A stretch of DNA of 64,000 bases. Source: Mesonia sediminis. Its GTDB lineage: Bacteria > Bacteroidota > Bacteroidia > Flavobacteriales > Flavobacteriaceae. The notes beneath the pieces were generated by a model. The model searched no databases. It was not told the DNA's origin and saw only the letters and a program-made list of their open reading frames with translations. A program made the position numbers and the translations under genes. Positions 43,637 through 52,423 of the stretch are shown here, one piece after another. Each line of letters opens with the position of its first letter. Position 1 is the first letter of the stretch. The stretch spans positions 928,252 through 992,251 of the forward strand of contig NZ_JBHULZ010000041.1 in NCBI RefSeq assembly GCF_042684705.1, in the 5' to 3' direction.

Positions 43637-43972
43637 TTACTCCTTTTTAAGTTCAAGTTTTTCAGCAAAATAATCACAAAAATCTTTCATAGTTTCCATC
43701 ATCTTTTCGTCATCTGTAGCACGATAAAAAGTATCGCTCATAGCTACTAGCGTTTGATGAAAAAACACCTTCATTTCGTCTACCGGCATATCTTTAGTCC
43801 AAAGATCTATTCGCAGGGTTTCCTGCTTTTGACTGTCCCACAAAGAAAGCATCATAGCTTTAGATTGTGCATGACGCACGCCCCCGTCTTCTGCACTCCA
43901 ATGTAAAGACTCTGGCACATTATTTTCATCTACCTCAACATGTATTTTTATTTCAGACTGTTTTGTACTCAT
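43637..43972 (-). CDS. gldC: Gliding motility protein GldC
   Basis: A 111-aa soluble protein of the GldC family (HVEVDENNVPESLHWSAEDGG; MLSLWDSQKQETLRIDLWTKDMPV; FFHQTLVAMSDTF). GldC stabilises GldB in Flavobacterium. Its start overlaps the gldB stop by one base, and the gldB-gldC pair next to nadE is typical of Flavobacteriaceae. Confidence 0.93.
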   Translation of the reverse strand: MSTKQSEIKIHVEVDENNVPESLHWSAEDGGVRHAQSKAMMLSLWDSQKQETLRIDLWTKDMPVDEMKVFFHQTLVAMSDTFYRATDDEKMMETMKDFCDYFAEKLELKKE

Positions 43973-44943
43973 TATTCTGGTTTTCTAGGTTTATAATTTG
44001 ATTCTTGAAATAATTTTTGAGCCGGCAATTGCAAAACCTGCTTTAAACTAATATCGGGATGCTTTTCGGCAAATTGCCGAACGATTTGCCAGCCGATATA
44101 CTGCCCCAATTGAGGCGGACTTTCCTGATCGAGCTGCAAGTAAAATTTACTAAAGGGTGCGATGTTAATGAAACGCTCTCGCAATTGCACATCGGTATCG
44201 TAGAGCAACTCTTTTTGTAAAAAATATTTCCAGATTTGCGCTTCATTGTTATGTGCCCACTGCATTTCATCTAAAGTATATCCTATACGGTAAGCCTCTT
44301 TGGTATGCGGTATCACCAAATCTTTAAGGTACAATTGCTTGCCATAATACAGCATCTGCTCTAAAAAAGTTCTACCCTTAGGCTTAGGCACTAATTGGCG
44401 GGCATAACTCCCAGCTATATCACTCAGCAACATTTCACTTTTAAAATTTTTCTTTAGAAAAACCTGTAAACCGTCATAAAAGAAATGATCTTCACCTAAA
44501 TAGGTGTCTAACGCAATCAGCATTAAGCTATCACTAACCACTACCTTGTTTTTATAATCAACTTCTGAAGTAATGCCTACTACTCGCGGCGCTTCAAAAC
44601 CAGGAAAATAATATTTAAAATGCTTAAACAGATGAGCAATATCTTCTGCCTCTTCCTGCATAACGGGAAAAGCTTTCTTAACCTCGGCGTGCAGTTCTTG
44701 GTTAATGGTATCGCGCATCATATTTACCCAAACTGAATCGTGAAAACGCTCTGGAAACAAAAACGGATAATCTCTTTTTAAGCGCGGCAAATCTTCTGGG
44801 GTTGCCTTACCAAATGCCAAATCGAACCGATCGATTTGCACCGAAATATCTATTTCCTCTATCGCCTGTTCTACCGCTGATTCCCGATTACAACTTACAA
44901 GCAGCAACACTACAATTAGCAAAAGATACCTGGATTTAATCAT
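43972..44943 (-). CDS. gldB: Gliding motility lipoprotein GldB
   Basis: I start it at ATG 44943 (MIKSRYLLLIVVLLLVSC), two codons inside the longest frame, giving 323 aa. The lipobox Cys is at about 18. RFDLAFGKATPEDLPRLKRDYPFLFP is the GldB-like region (shown by its parts RFDLAF and YPFLFP). GldB is required for gliding and for the T9SS-linked surface machinery. The downstream gldC gene encodes its stabilising partner. Confidence 0.93.
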   Translation of the reverse strand: MIKSRYLLLIVVLLLVSCNRESAVEQAIEEIDISVQIDRFDLAFGKATPEDLPRLKRDYPFLFPERFHDSVWVNMMRDTINQELHAEVKKAFPVMQEEAEDIAHLFKHFKYYFPGFEAPRVVGITSEVDYKNKVVVSDSLMLIALDTYLGEDHFFYDGLQVFLKKNFKSEMLLSDIAGSYARQLVPKPKGRTFLEQMLYYGKQLYLKDLVIPHTKEAYRIGYTLDEMQWAHNNEAQIWKYFLQKELLYDTDVQLRERFINIAPFSKFYLQLDQESPPQLGQYIGWQIVRQFAEKHPDISLKQVLQLPAQKLFQESNYKPRKPE

Positions 44944-45005
44944 AAACAATAGGTTTGTTTTTTCGCATTAAAAGCGATATAATTTTATTCCTAAATTTTT
45001 CGCCT

Positions 45006-45013
45006 TATTTTTG
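45006..45013 (+). promoter_or_regulatory. Promoter -7 element of nadE
   Basis: TATTTTTG matches TAnnTTTG and lies 39 bases before the nadE start. Confidence 0.45.
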
Positions 45014-45052
45014 GGGCAAAGGTAGTTTAATTTCTCTAAAAACCCAGCGACT

Positions 45053-45838
45053 ATGCAAACAGATAAGGTAGCTCAACACATTGTAAATTGGCTTAAAAAT
45101 TATAGTACACAAGCAAAAACCAATGGCTTTGTTGTAGGTATTAGCGGCGGTATTGACTCTGCCGTAACTTCAACTTTATGTGCGCAAACAGGTTTGCGTA
45201 CTTTATGTATTGAAATGCCAATACACCAAGCGGCTAGCCAAATGCAACGCGGGAAAGAACACATTCAAAACCTTAAAAGAGAATTTAGTAACGTTAGTTC
45301 GCTCGAAGTCGATTTAACCCCAAGTTTCGAAAGCCTTAAAAATAGTTTTCCTAGCACACCCGACACCGACCAACTCGCTTTAACGCTTGCCAATACTAGA
45401 GCTCGTTTGCGCATGACCACCTTATATTACTTCGCAGGTTTACACGGCTATCTTGTGGCGGGTACTGGAAACAAAATTGAAGATTTTGGTGTAGGCTTTT
45501 TTACCAAATATGGCGATGGTGGTGTAGACCTTAGCCCTATTGCCGATTTACTTAAAAGCGAAGTTTATGCGCTGGGAGAATACCTTAACGTAGCACCGAG
45601 TATTCTAAAAGCAGCACCTACCGACGGACTTTTTGGAGACAGCCGAACCGATGAAGATCAACTTGGTGCGAGTTATGACGAGCTCGAATGGGCTATGGCA
45701 TATACCGCCAACCCAACAAATCATAAGTTAACCCCAAGACAAGAAACTGTATTAAATATTTATACTCGGTTAAATCGGGCCAATTTGCATAAAATTAATC
45801 CTATACCGGTTTGTAACATTCCACCACATTTAAAGTAA
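45053..45838 (+). CDS. nadE: NAD+ synthase, ammonia-dependent
   Basis: Amidates nicotinic acid adenine dinucleotide in the last step of NAD synthesis. The 261-aa length, without a glutaminase domain, points to ammonia as the nitrogen donor. GISGGIDSAVTS is the PP-loop, GTGNKIEDFGVGFFTKYGDG binds substrate, and PTDGLF plus DEDQLGASYDELE are NadE signatures. It is divergent from gldB and convergent with dnaG (17-base gap). Confidence 0.95.
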   Translation: MQTDKVAQHIVNWLKNYSTQAKTNGFVVGISGGIDSAVTSTLCAQTGLRTLCIEMPIHQAASQMQRGKEHIQNLKREFSNVSSLEVDLTPSFESLKNSFPSTPDTDQLALTLANTRARLRMTTLYYFAGLHGYLVAGTGNKIEDFGVGFFTKYGDGGVDLSPIADLLKSEVYALGEYLNVAPSILKAAPTDGLFGDSRTDEDQLGASYDELEWAMAYTANPTNHKLTPRQETVLNIYTRLNRANLHKINPIPVCNIPPHLK

Positions 45839-45855
45839 TTATTACCTATGCGTTT

Positions 45856-47823
45856 TTAAATCACCCGGTTTAATTTATCGGCAATCATCTTTTTTAAACC
45901 GTTATAATCGTTGATATCCTCAAGGATATTGGCATGGTGGTTAGCTCTATTTTGCAAAACTTCCTGCATTAACTCCTGCACTTTTTTCTGCACCAATAAA
46001 TTGCGCAAATGCAAAATGGTTTGCTCTACCTCCAGAGGCTCCAATTCTTGAATATCTCGCACAAAAATGTTTTGATCTTCCCAACGGCTAAGCAAGTTTT
46101 TCTCTTGGTTCATAACCAATGAACTTACCAATTGCGCGTGCTCCGGCTCTAGCTCTCTAATAAAAGCAGCAATATCTAGGCTTGTGGTTTGGTTGAGTGT
46201 ATCGATTAACTTTTGATAGATCGCTTTAAATACGGGATGGGTAAACTCAATCTCATCTTCTTGCAGATCTAAATAAATTTTCTCGTATACTTTGCGGCTC
46301 ACCTGTTCAGTTTTTAAAAACTCCTCTCCGTCTTCATCTTCTTCTATATAGGTTTCTTTAAACTCACCTTCGGCTGCGCCATAATGCAGTAAAAGGTGAA
46401 TGATATGCTTTTCTAGTTCGTGTTGTCTATTTACCTTGGTTTGCTGGGCTTGTTCTTTGACTACCTGCATACCACCCGATGGCGCCGGTGCCTGCTGAGG
46501 CTTATGTTTGGCTTTTCTAGATTGACCCGCGGTTAACTGGGCTAACGAACTATACAAAACATTCTCTGAAATATCCATGATGCGCGAGCACTCTTGCAGG
46601 TATATCTCTTGCTGAATACGGTCGGGTATTTTTGCGATACTTTCAACCATATCGCGAATGGTAGCGGCTTTTTGAATGGGATCGTTAGCGCTTTCTTTCA
46701 TCAGCAAAGAGGCTTTAAAACTGATGAAATCTTGGGCTTTATTATTTAAAAAGGCTTTAATATCTTCGGTAGGATGCTTTCGTGCAAAACTATCGGGGTC
46801 TTCTCCTTCTGGGAAAGTACATACTTTAACATTAAGTCCTTGCGCTAGAATTAGATCAATTCCGCGTAAAGCGGCTCGCATACCTGCTTCATCCCCGTCA
46901 AACAGAACGGTAATGTTCTTTGTTAGTCGTAAAATCAACCGTATTTGTTGCTCGGTCAAAGCCGTACCCGAAGAAGAAACCACATTTTCTATACCCGCTT
47001 GATGCATTTGGATGACATCGGTATAGCCTTCTACCAAATAGCAACGATCTTCTTTTGCCATACTTTGTTTAGCGTAATGCAATCCGTAAAGGACTTGACT
47101 CTTATGATAAACCGGACTTTCAGGTGAATTGAGGTACTTGGCTGCTTTTTTATCGGTACGCAAAATACGTCCGCCAAACCCTAGTGTTCGCCCAGACATC
47201 GAATGAATAGGAAACATCACCCGACCCTTAAATCGGTCAAACTGCTTGTTCTCCTTTACAATACTCAAACCGGTTTTCTCGAGCAATTCAAGTTTATAGC
47301 CTTTTTGAATGGCTTCTTGTGTGAAAGCATCCCAAACATCTGGCGAATAGCCTAAATGAAATTTCTTGATGGTATCTTGAGTGAAACCGCGTTCTTTGAA
47401 ATAAGATAAGCCTATACTTTTACCCAACTGGGTTTCGTGCAGCATACGCTCAAAATAATCGCGGGCAAATTCATTGATTAAGAATAGGCTTTCACGTTCG
47501 TCGGCTTGCGCTTTTTCTTCATCGGTTTGCTGGGTTTCTTCAATCTCAATCCCATATTTTTTTGCCAAGTATTTTATGGCTTCGGGATAGTTAAAATGCT
47601 CATGCTCCATTAAAAAAGCCACTACATTACCTCCTTTACCACTACTAAAGTCTTTCCAGATTTGTTTTACTGGCGAAACCATAAAACTGGGAGTACGTTC
47701 ATCTGTAAACGGACTCAAGCCTTTAAAATTACTTCCCGATTTTTTTAATTGTACAAAATCGCCAATAACCTCTTCTACTCGAGCGGCATCAAAGACTTGA
47801 TCGATGGTGGATTTTTTAATCAT
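45856..47823 (-). CDS. dnaG: DNA primase, zinc-ligand-less N-terminus
   Basis: Synthesises RNA primers for replication. It is 655 aa with an N-terminal domain of the zinc type, a TOPRIM core (YLVEGYTDVIQMHQAG; VLFDGDEAGMRAALRG) and a C-terminal helicase-interaction region. The N-terminal domain reads LSPFTDERTPSF and KDFSSGKGGN where the E. coli enzyme has CPFHNEKTPSF and a CxxC pair, so all zinc ligands are replaced. I recall the same substitution in other Flavobacteria, so it is probably lineage-wide and not a defect. Confidence 0.95.
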   Translation of the reverse strand: MIKKSTIDQVFDAARVEEVIGDFVQLKKSGSNFKGLSPFTDERTPSFMVSPVKQIWKDFSSGKGGNVVAFLMEHEHFNYPEAIKYLAKKYGIEIEETQQTDEEKAQADERESLFLINEFARDYFERMLHETQLGKSIGLSYFKERGFTQDTIKKFHLGYSPDVWDAFTQEAIQKGYKLELLEKTGLSIVKENKQFDRFKGRVMFPIHSMSGRTLGFGGRILRTDKKAAKYLNSPESPVYHKSQVLYGLHYAKQSMAKEDRCYLVEGYTDVIQMHQAGIENVVSSSGTALTEQQIRLILRLTKNITVLFDGDEAGMRAALRGIDLILAQGLNVKVCTFPEGEDPDSFARKHPTEDIKAFLNNKAQDFISFKASLLMKESANDPIQKAATIRDMVESIAKIPDRIQQEIYLQECSRIMDISENVLYSSLAQLTAGQSRKAKHKPQQAPAPSGGMQVVKEQAQQTKVNRQHELEKHIIHLLLHYGAAEGEFKETYIEEDEDGEEFLKTEQVSRKVYEKIYLDLQEDEIEFTHPVFKAIYQKLIDTLNQTTSLDIAAFIRELEPEHAQLVSSLVMNQEKNLLSRWEDQNIFVRDIQELEPLEVEQTILHLRNLLVQKKVQELMQEVLQNRANHHANILEDINDYNGLKKMIADKLNRVI

Positions 47824-47875
47824 AAGCGATTGGATGTTTAGAAGCCAAGCGGGACAAAATTAAACAATATGAAAC

Positions 47876-47907
47876 AAAAAAAAAGGAAACCCAAGGCTTC
47901 CTTTTTT
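47876..47907 (-). terminator. Terminator of the ECF/OMP operon
   Basis: AAAAGGAA/TTCCTTTT stem with a loop of about 9 bases and A/T runs, 22 bases beyond the stop at 47929. Confidence 0.65.
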
Positions 47908-47928
47908 ACTTTACTTTTTCTGAAATAG

Positions 47929-48969
47929 TTAAAAACTAAAACGCAAACCTAAAGCTACTGCATTTTGATCTACGGCATTGTCTTTAAAAACCGTATTCAA
48001 TTCATATTTAGCATATAAAGAAACAGAATCATAACCAATATAGGCACTTAATCCGTAAAGAAAGTTATTGGTATTATAGCTTTGGTTACGCTTTTCTTTT
48101 CTGTTTTTACCATTCTCCTCAAACTTTAGTTTTTGGATGGTATTCAAGTTCAAGCCTACAAAACCTCCTATACCCATCTTAAATTTATCTGTGCTAGTGT
48201 AACAAGCAGTACCCTTGTCAAAATATTTATGGGCTTTCCCGAATTCTAAATGAATAGGAATAACCAAATTATCCATACGTAGTTTAGCTTTGTCTAATTC
48301 TACCGGAAACTCTTCTAAAACGGTTTGATCACCGTCTTCAACAAAATATTGATTGTCTTCTGGTTTTAATCCGTTAAACTGAAGGGAAGCTCCATAACGC
48401 AAACGCAACCACGCGTTTTTATCTAATACGGTTTGCCACTCATAACCCATTTCAAAAAACCTACTCCCCGCAATTTTATAAGGCGAGTCGTCTATTGAAC
48501 CATCTATCAAGGCGTTGCTCAAACCAAAGGCCATGGTAAAACCAGAAGTAGTACGCTTGAGAACAGCGTCTTTTTCATCGTATTGTTTATTGTCTTCTTT
48601 ATCGTTATCTAGACCGATGCCCAAGGTAAGTTCTGTCGCCTTATAATCGTCGCTATTTCTATTGATCAAAGCAATTTGCTCGTCGATGATAAGCATCTTA
48701 CTAGCGATGTTCTGAGCCGATTTTTGTGCAGCTGCCTCTTTGCGTCTTTGCGCCTCGGCCGCTGTAATTTTATTTTCGGCCTGCATTTGCTCAATGCGCT
48801 CAATTTGCTTTTTTAAATACGCCTTTTCTTCTTCTTGCACCCTGCTTTTTTGGGCGTTTAATTGCTCAAGTTTTTCCTTGGCTTCGGTTTTTATAATTAC
48901 CTGAGCTTGGGTTAAGGTACCGCCCAACAAAGCGAATACGACCATTAATACATGTAGTTGTTTTTTCAT
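47929..48969 (-). CDS. Outer-membrane barrel protein with N-terminal coiled coil
   Basis: I start it at ATG 48969 (MKKQLHVLMVVFALLGG), three codons inside the longest frame, giving 346 aa. A signal peptide ends near TQAQ. Residues about 25-100 are a charged, heptad-rich helix (KEKLEQLNAQKSRVQEEEKAYLKK region). The rest is beta-rich and ends in ALGLRFSF, as outer-membrane barrels do. It lies nine bases after a membrane-anchored anti-sigma-like gene and an ECF sigma gene, so the three form one operon. Its function is unknown. Confidence 0.7.
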   Translation of the reverse strand: MKKQLHVLMVVFALLGGTLTQAQVIIKTEAKEKLEQLNAQKSRVQEEEKAYLKKQIERIEQMQAENKITAAEAQRRKEAAAQKSAQNIASKMLIIDEQIALINRNSDDYKATELTLGIGLDNDKEDNKQYDEKDAVLKRTTSGFTMAFGLSNALIDGSIDDSPYKIAGSRFFEMGYEWQTVLDKNAWLRLRYGASLQFNGLKPEDNQYFVEDGDQTVLEEFPVELDKAKLRMDNLVIPIHLEFGKAHKYFDKGTACYTSTDKFKMGIGGFVGLNLNTIQKLKFEENGKNRKEKRNQSYNTNNFLYGLSAYIGYDSVSLYAKYELNTVFKDNAVDQNAVALGLRFSF

Positions 48970-48978
48970 AAGATTCAA

Positions 48979-49695
48979 TTAAAGTTTAACAATTGCATTT
49001 TTAATATTTTCTATTCTCTTTTGCAGCGCATAATATATCTTTTCTCTGAACTGCAAATCTAATTCACGTTCAACCTCCTGCAGCAGTGCATTAGCATCTA
49101 CACTATAGATTTTTGCTCCTTTTTGGCGCTCCATTTGCACTAATGCTTTTTGCAAAGCCGCTTCGATTTGCGCGTCATTCCAATGAGTAGTAGTAAGCTG
49201 TACCTTTTCTTGAGGTAAAAGCGGTAGCAGGCTATCGGGTTGAATTTCATTCGCCATTTTTTGTTCAGCCTTAGCGATTACAGGAAGAGCTTTGTTTGCT
49301 TTTTCTTTACGGATTAAAGACTGCTCTGCATTAAAATCTGATTTATTCTGTTTTTGCTCAGCCGTCTCGCTGAGGCTTTGCTGAGAAAAGAGCTGTTTCA
49401 ATTCATCGGCAGATTTGAATTGCGGCTTACCCTCTATCTCCTCTTTTATGGTGTTTTTTACAGGTTGTTGTTTGGGTTGTACTACATCTATTTCAGGCAC
49501 TTGTTGCGATTGGTTAACCAGCCCCGTTAGCACAACTCCCAATAAAAAGCTTGCCGCTACGGCATAGAAGAAAAGTCTTTTACGCTTGCGCTTAGCTTTG
49601 TCATTGAGTTGATGTTCAATCTCAAACCAAGCGCTACTCGAGGGGGTAATCTCTCTATTTTTTAGCTTTTTAAGCTCCTTATCCCATACTTCCAT
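48979..49695 (-). CDS. Membrane-anchored anti-sigma-like protein
   Basis: I choose ATG 49695 (MEVWDKELKKLKNREI), giving 238 aa and a 17-base overlap with the sigma gene; the longer frame upstream lies within that gene. A short cytoplasmic N-terminus (WFEIEHQLNDKAKRKRKR) precedes one TM helix (about residues 41-60), and the rest is a charged periplasmic region with long helices. Topology and overlap with an ECF sigma gene suggest an anti-sigma factor, but I do not see a zinc-binding ZAS motif. It could equally be a structural membrane protein. Confidence 0.6.
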   Translation of the reverse strand: MEVWDKELKKLKNREITPSSSAWFEIEHQLNDKAKRKRKRLFFYAVAASFLLGVVLTGLVNQSQQVPEIDVVQPKQQPVKNTIKEEIEGKPQFKSADELKQLFSQQSLSETAEQKQNKSDFNAEQSLIRKEKANKALPVIAKAEQKMANEIQPDSLLPLLPQEKVQLTTTHWNDAQIEAALQKALVQMERQKGAKIYSVDANALLQEVERELDLQFREKIYYALQKRIENIKNAIVKL

Positions 49696-50251
49696 CTTTC
49701 CAACTATTTGAATTCTTAATAATGTCTTGCAACATTCTTTTGGCTTTGGCCAATTGTGATTTAGAAGTACCCACGCTAATGTTACAGCACTCGGCAATTT
49801 GTTTATGCGAAAAATCTTCAACCTCAAACAAAACAAAAACACTGCGGTAGCCAGCTGGTAACAAGTCTAAAGCCTGTTGCAAGTCATTGGCAATTTGTTG
49901 CCTATCAAGACTGGGTTGTTCACAAGCCTGCTGCGACAGGTTCTCTAGTGTTTCTTCATACACAAGGTTTTGTTTTTTGCGTAAAAAATCTATGGCCTCT
50001 CGCACGACAATTCGGCGTATCCAGCCTTCTAGACTGCCCTGGTCGTCAAATTGGTTGATTTTGGAAAACACTTTTACAAATGCCCTAAGCATGCTATCTT
50101 CTGCAAACTGCAAATCTTTGATGTACATACGCGCCACACTAAGCATCTTTGGAGCGTACCGCTCGTAGAGCCGTTTTTGCTCTCTTCGGTCTTGCCGCCT
50201 AAGTTTATTTAGGTTAAAGGATTCTTTTTTATGTAAACGTATGACTTTCAC
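49679..50251 (-). CDS. ECF-type sigma factor
   Basis: A 190-aa sigma-70 family protein with only regions 2 and 4. Region 2 includes RLYERYAPKMLSVARMYIKD and AEDSMLRAFVKVFSKINQF. Region 4 includes LPAGYRSVFVLFEVEDFSHKQ and AECCNISVGTSKSQLAKAK. The pattern is typical of extracytoplasmic-function factors. It heads an operon with an anti-sigma-like membrane protein and an outer-membrane barrel protein, suggesting an envelope-sensing circuit. Confidence 0.88.
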   Translation of the reverse strand: MKVIRLHKKESFNLNKLRRQDRREQKRLYERYAPKMLSVARMYIKDLQFAEDSMLRAFVKVFSKINQFDDQGSLEGWIRRIVVREAIDFLRKKQNLVYEETLENLSQQACEQPSLDRQQIANDLQQALDLLPAGYRSVFVLFEVEDFSHKQIAECCNISVGTSKSQLAKAKRMLQDIIKNSNSWKDGSMG

Positions 50252-50319
50252 TCTCGTGTGGACTTCTATTTATATAGACGAAAGTAAAAGTAAAAAGGTT
50301 GCCTGAAGTATAAAAAAAA

Positions 50320-51297
50320 TTATTTTTTTCTTTCAATCACATAGTTTACCATCAAAAGCAATGAAGATTTGTAGGGCGAATCGGGATAATTTTCTAATAT
50401 TTTAAGTGCACGCGAATGGTAAGACTTCATCACTTTTACCGCGTAATCCAATCCGCCTTGAGCTTTCACAAAAGCAATAACCTCTTTTACCCTTTTGCGG
50501 TCTTTATTATGATTTTTGATGGAGTTTATCAGCCAGTTTTTCTCTTTGGGCGAAGCTTGGTTGAGAGCATAAATCAGCGGAAGCGTCATTTTTTGCTCCT
50601 TAATATCTATACCGGTGGGTTTACCTATTTTTTCTTGTCCATAATCAAATAAGTCATCTTTTATTTGAAAGGCCATACCTATGAGTTCGCCAAATTCGCG
50701 CATAGCCTCAACGTGTTGCGAATCGGGTTTTACAGCGGCCGCCCCTATACTACAACAAGCTGCAATAAGCGTGGCTGTTTTTTGTCTTATAATTTCGTAG
50801 TAAACCTCCTCTGTTATATCAAGTTTGCGTGCTTTTTCAATTTGTAGCAATTCTCCTTCGCTCATCTCCCGCACCGCTACCGAAATAATTTTAAGCAAAT
50901 CAAAATCTTCATTATCTATAGACAATAGCAAACCTTTTGATAACAAAAAGTCGCCTACTAAGACAGCTATTTTATTTTTCCATAATGCATTAAGTGAGAA
51001 AAAACCGCGTCGCCGGTTAGAATCATCTACTACGTCATCGTGCACCAAGGTTGCGGTATGAATAAGCTCAATAACCGATGCCCCTCGATAGGTGCGGTCG
51101 TTTACTTCGCCTTTTGCAACCATTTTAGCGACTAAAAAAACAAACATAGGGCGCATTTGCTTTCCTTTTCTGTTTACAACATAGTAAGTGATCTTATTAA
51201 GTAAAGCTACACGCGAAGACATAAACAGTCTAAACTTATCTTCAAACAAGCGCATTTCGTGCTCAATGGGCTGTTTTATCTGGGCTATAATCTTCAT
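50320..51297 (-). CDS. Polyprenyl diphosphate synthase
   Basis: I start it at ATG 51297 (MKIIAQIKQPIEHEM), giving 325 aa. Builds all-trans polyprenyl diphosphate, most likely for the menaquinone side chain. The first Asp-rich motif is HDDVVDDSNRRRG and the second is QIKDDLFDYGQEKIGKPTG; GKQMRPMFVFL binds IPP. Chain length cannot be read with confidence. It stands alone on the minus strand, divergent from the first T9SS cargo gene. Confidence 0.92.
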   Translation of the reverse strand: MKIIAQIKQPIEHEMRLFEDKFRLFMSSRVALLNKITYYVVNRKGKQMRPMFVFLVAKMVAKGEVNDRTYRGASVIELIHTATLVHDDVVDDSNRRRGFFSLNALWKNKIAVLVGDFLLSKGLLLSIDNEDFDLLKIISVAVREMSEGELLQIEKARKLDITEEVYYEIIRQKTATLIAACCSIGAAAVKPDSQHVEAMREFGELIGMAFQIKDDLFDYGQEKIGKPTGIDIKEQKMTLPLIYALNQASPKEKNWLINSIKNHNKDRKRVKEVIAFVKAQGGLDYAVKVMKSYHSRALKILENYPDSPYKSSLLLMVNYVIERKK

Positions 51298-51399
51298 AGA
51301 GCACAAAGGTACAGATCTTATGTTTTAAAAATGTGTTAATTTGTAAGCAATACAATAAAATTTTCATTAACTTAGGTTATCAACTTAAAAACATGAATT

Positions 51400-52275
51400 A
51401 TGAAAAAAATTACTTTAAGCCTTGCAGCTCTTGCTGCTGCTTTTACAATGCAAGCGCAAACCACCTTGTTTGAAGATGATTTTGATTCCTATACTGACTT
51501 CGCCATCACCAATGTAGGCAATTGGACGCTTACTGATGTTGATCAACAAATTACTTATGGTTTCACTGGTGTTACCTTTCAAAATGCAGGTGATCCAATG
51601 GCCTTTATAGTATTTAATAGTACGGCAACCACTCCACCAATAACGCCTACCGCCGATGCGGATTGGGACGCAAGAAGTGGCACAAAGGCTATGACCTCTT
51701 TTGCGTCTCAAAACCAGCCTAATAACGACTGGATGATTACACCAGCTATTACTTTAGGAGCCAATGGCAATGAATTAACCTTTTATGCAAAAGCTGCAGA
51801 TAACACATTTTCTAACGAAGTTTTTGATGTAGCAATTTCAACAACAGATACGCAAACTTCTAGCTTTACCACGCTATTAGCAAATCAAGTACCTACTGCC
51901 CTTACTTGGCAAAAATTTACAGTTAATCTAGATAATTACGCCGGGCAAACGGTTTATTTAGCTATAAACCATAAAGGGAATGATCAATTTGGATTTCAAG
52001 TAGATGATTTTAAAGTAGTCGAAGGAGCCTTAAGTACTGATGATAAAGAATTTGAAAATTTCAATTATTTTGTATCTAACAATATTTTAAATCTAAATGC
52101 CAAAACAAACATCGAGCACGCCAAAGTGTTTAACATTTTAGGTCAGCAGGTTATTACTAAAAACCTAGCGGCTCAAAATGCCGAAATCAATTTGAACAAC
52201 TTGAATGACGGCGTTTACTTGGTACAAGTAAGCATTGAAGGTCAATTAAAATCTTTTAAAGTGATTAAAAAATAA
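51400..52275 (+). CDS. T9SS type A cargo protein with choice-of-anchor J domain
   Basis: A 291-aa protein with a signal peptide (ending MQAQ). A beta-sandwich of the choice-of-anchor J type follows (DFDSYTDFAITN ... NDWMITPAITL ... DNYAGQTVYLAINHKG ... QVDDFKVVEG). The last about 75 residues are a type A sorting domain (KVFNILGQQVITKNL ... LNDGVYLVQVSIEGQLKSFKVIKK, by parts). It should be secreted by the T9SS to the surface. Signal peptide and sorting domain are almost the same as in the next gene, but the middle parts are unrelated. Confidence 0.88.
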   Translation: MKKITLSLAALAAAFTMQAQTTLFEDDFDSYTDFAITNVGNWTLTDVDQQITYGFTGVTFQNAGDPMAFIVFNSTATTPPITPTADADWDARSGTKAMTSFASQNQPNNDWMITPAITLGANGNELTFYAKAADNTFSNEVFDVAISTTDTQTSSFTTLLANQVPTALTWQKFTVNLDNYAGQTVYLAINHKGNDQFGFQVDDFKVVEGALSTDDKEFENFNYFVSNNILNLNAKTNIEHAKVFNILGQQVITKNLAAQNAEINLNNLNDGVYLVQVSIEGQLKSFKVIKK

Positions 52276-52296
52276 TTTTCACTCCTTTAATAAAGC

Positions 52297-52330
52297 AAAT
52301 GAGGCTATTACTAATTAATAGCCTCATTTA
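52297..52330 (+). terminator. Terminator after first T9SS cargo gene
   Basis: AAATGAGGCTATTA and TAATAGCCTCATTT form a long perfect stem with a 5-base loop and a short T run. Confidence 0.85.
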
Positions 52331-52365
52331 TTTTACACCTCTTTTACATCAATTCTAAATTAATT

Positions 52366-52398
52366 TTTGGATACTCACTAAATTTTATGTAAATTCAC
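52366..52398 (+). promoter_or_regulatory. Possible promoter of second T9SS cargo gene
   Basis: TTTG (52366-52369), 20 bases, then TAAATTCAC (52390-52398), 25 bases before the start. TATATTCAC is at the same distance before the third cargo gene (53544-53552). The -7 part deviates from TAnnTTTG. Confidence 0.35.
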
Positions 52399-52423
52399 GG
52401 CTTAATTTAGTAAACTTAACCTT

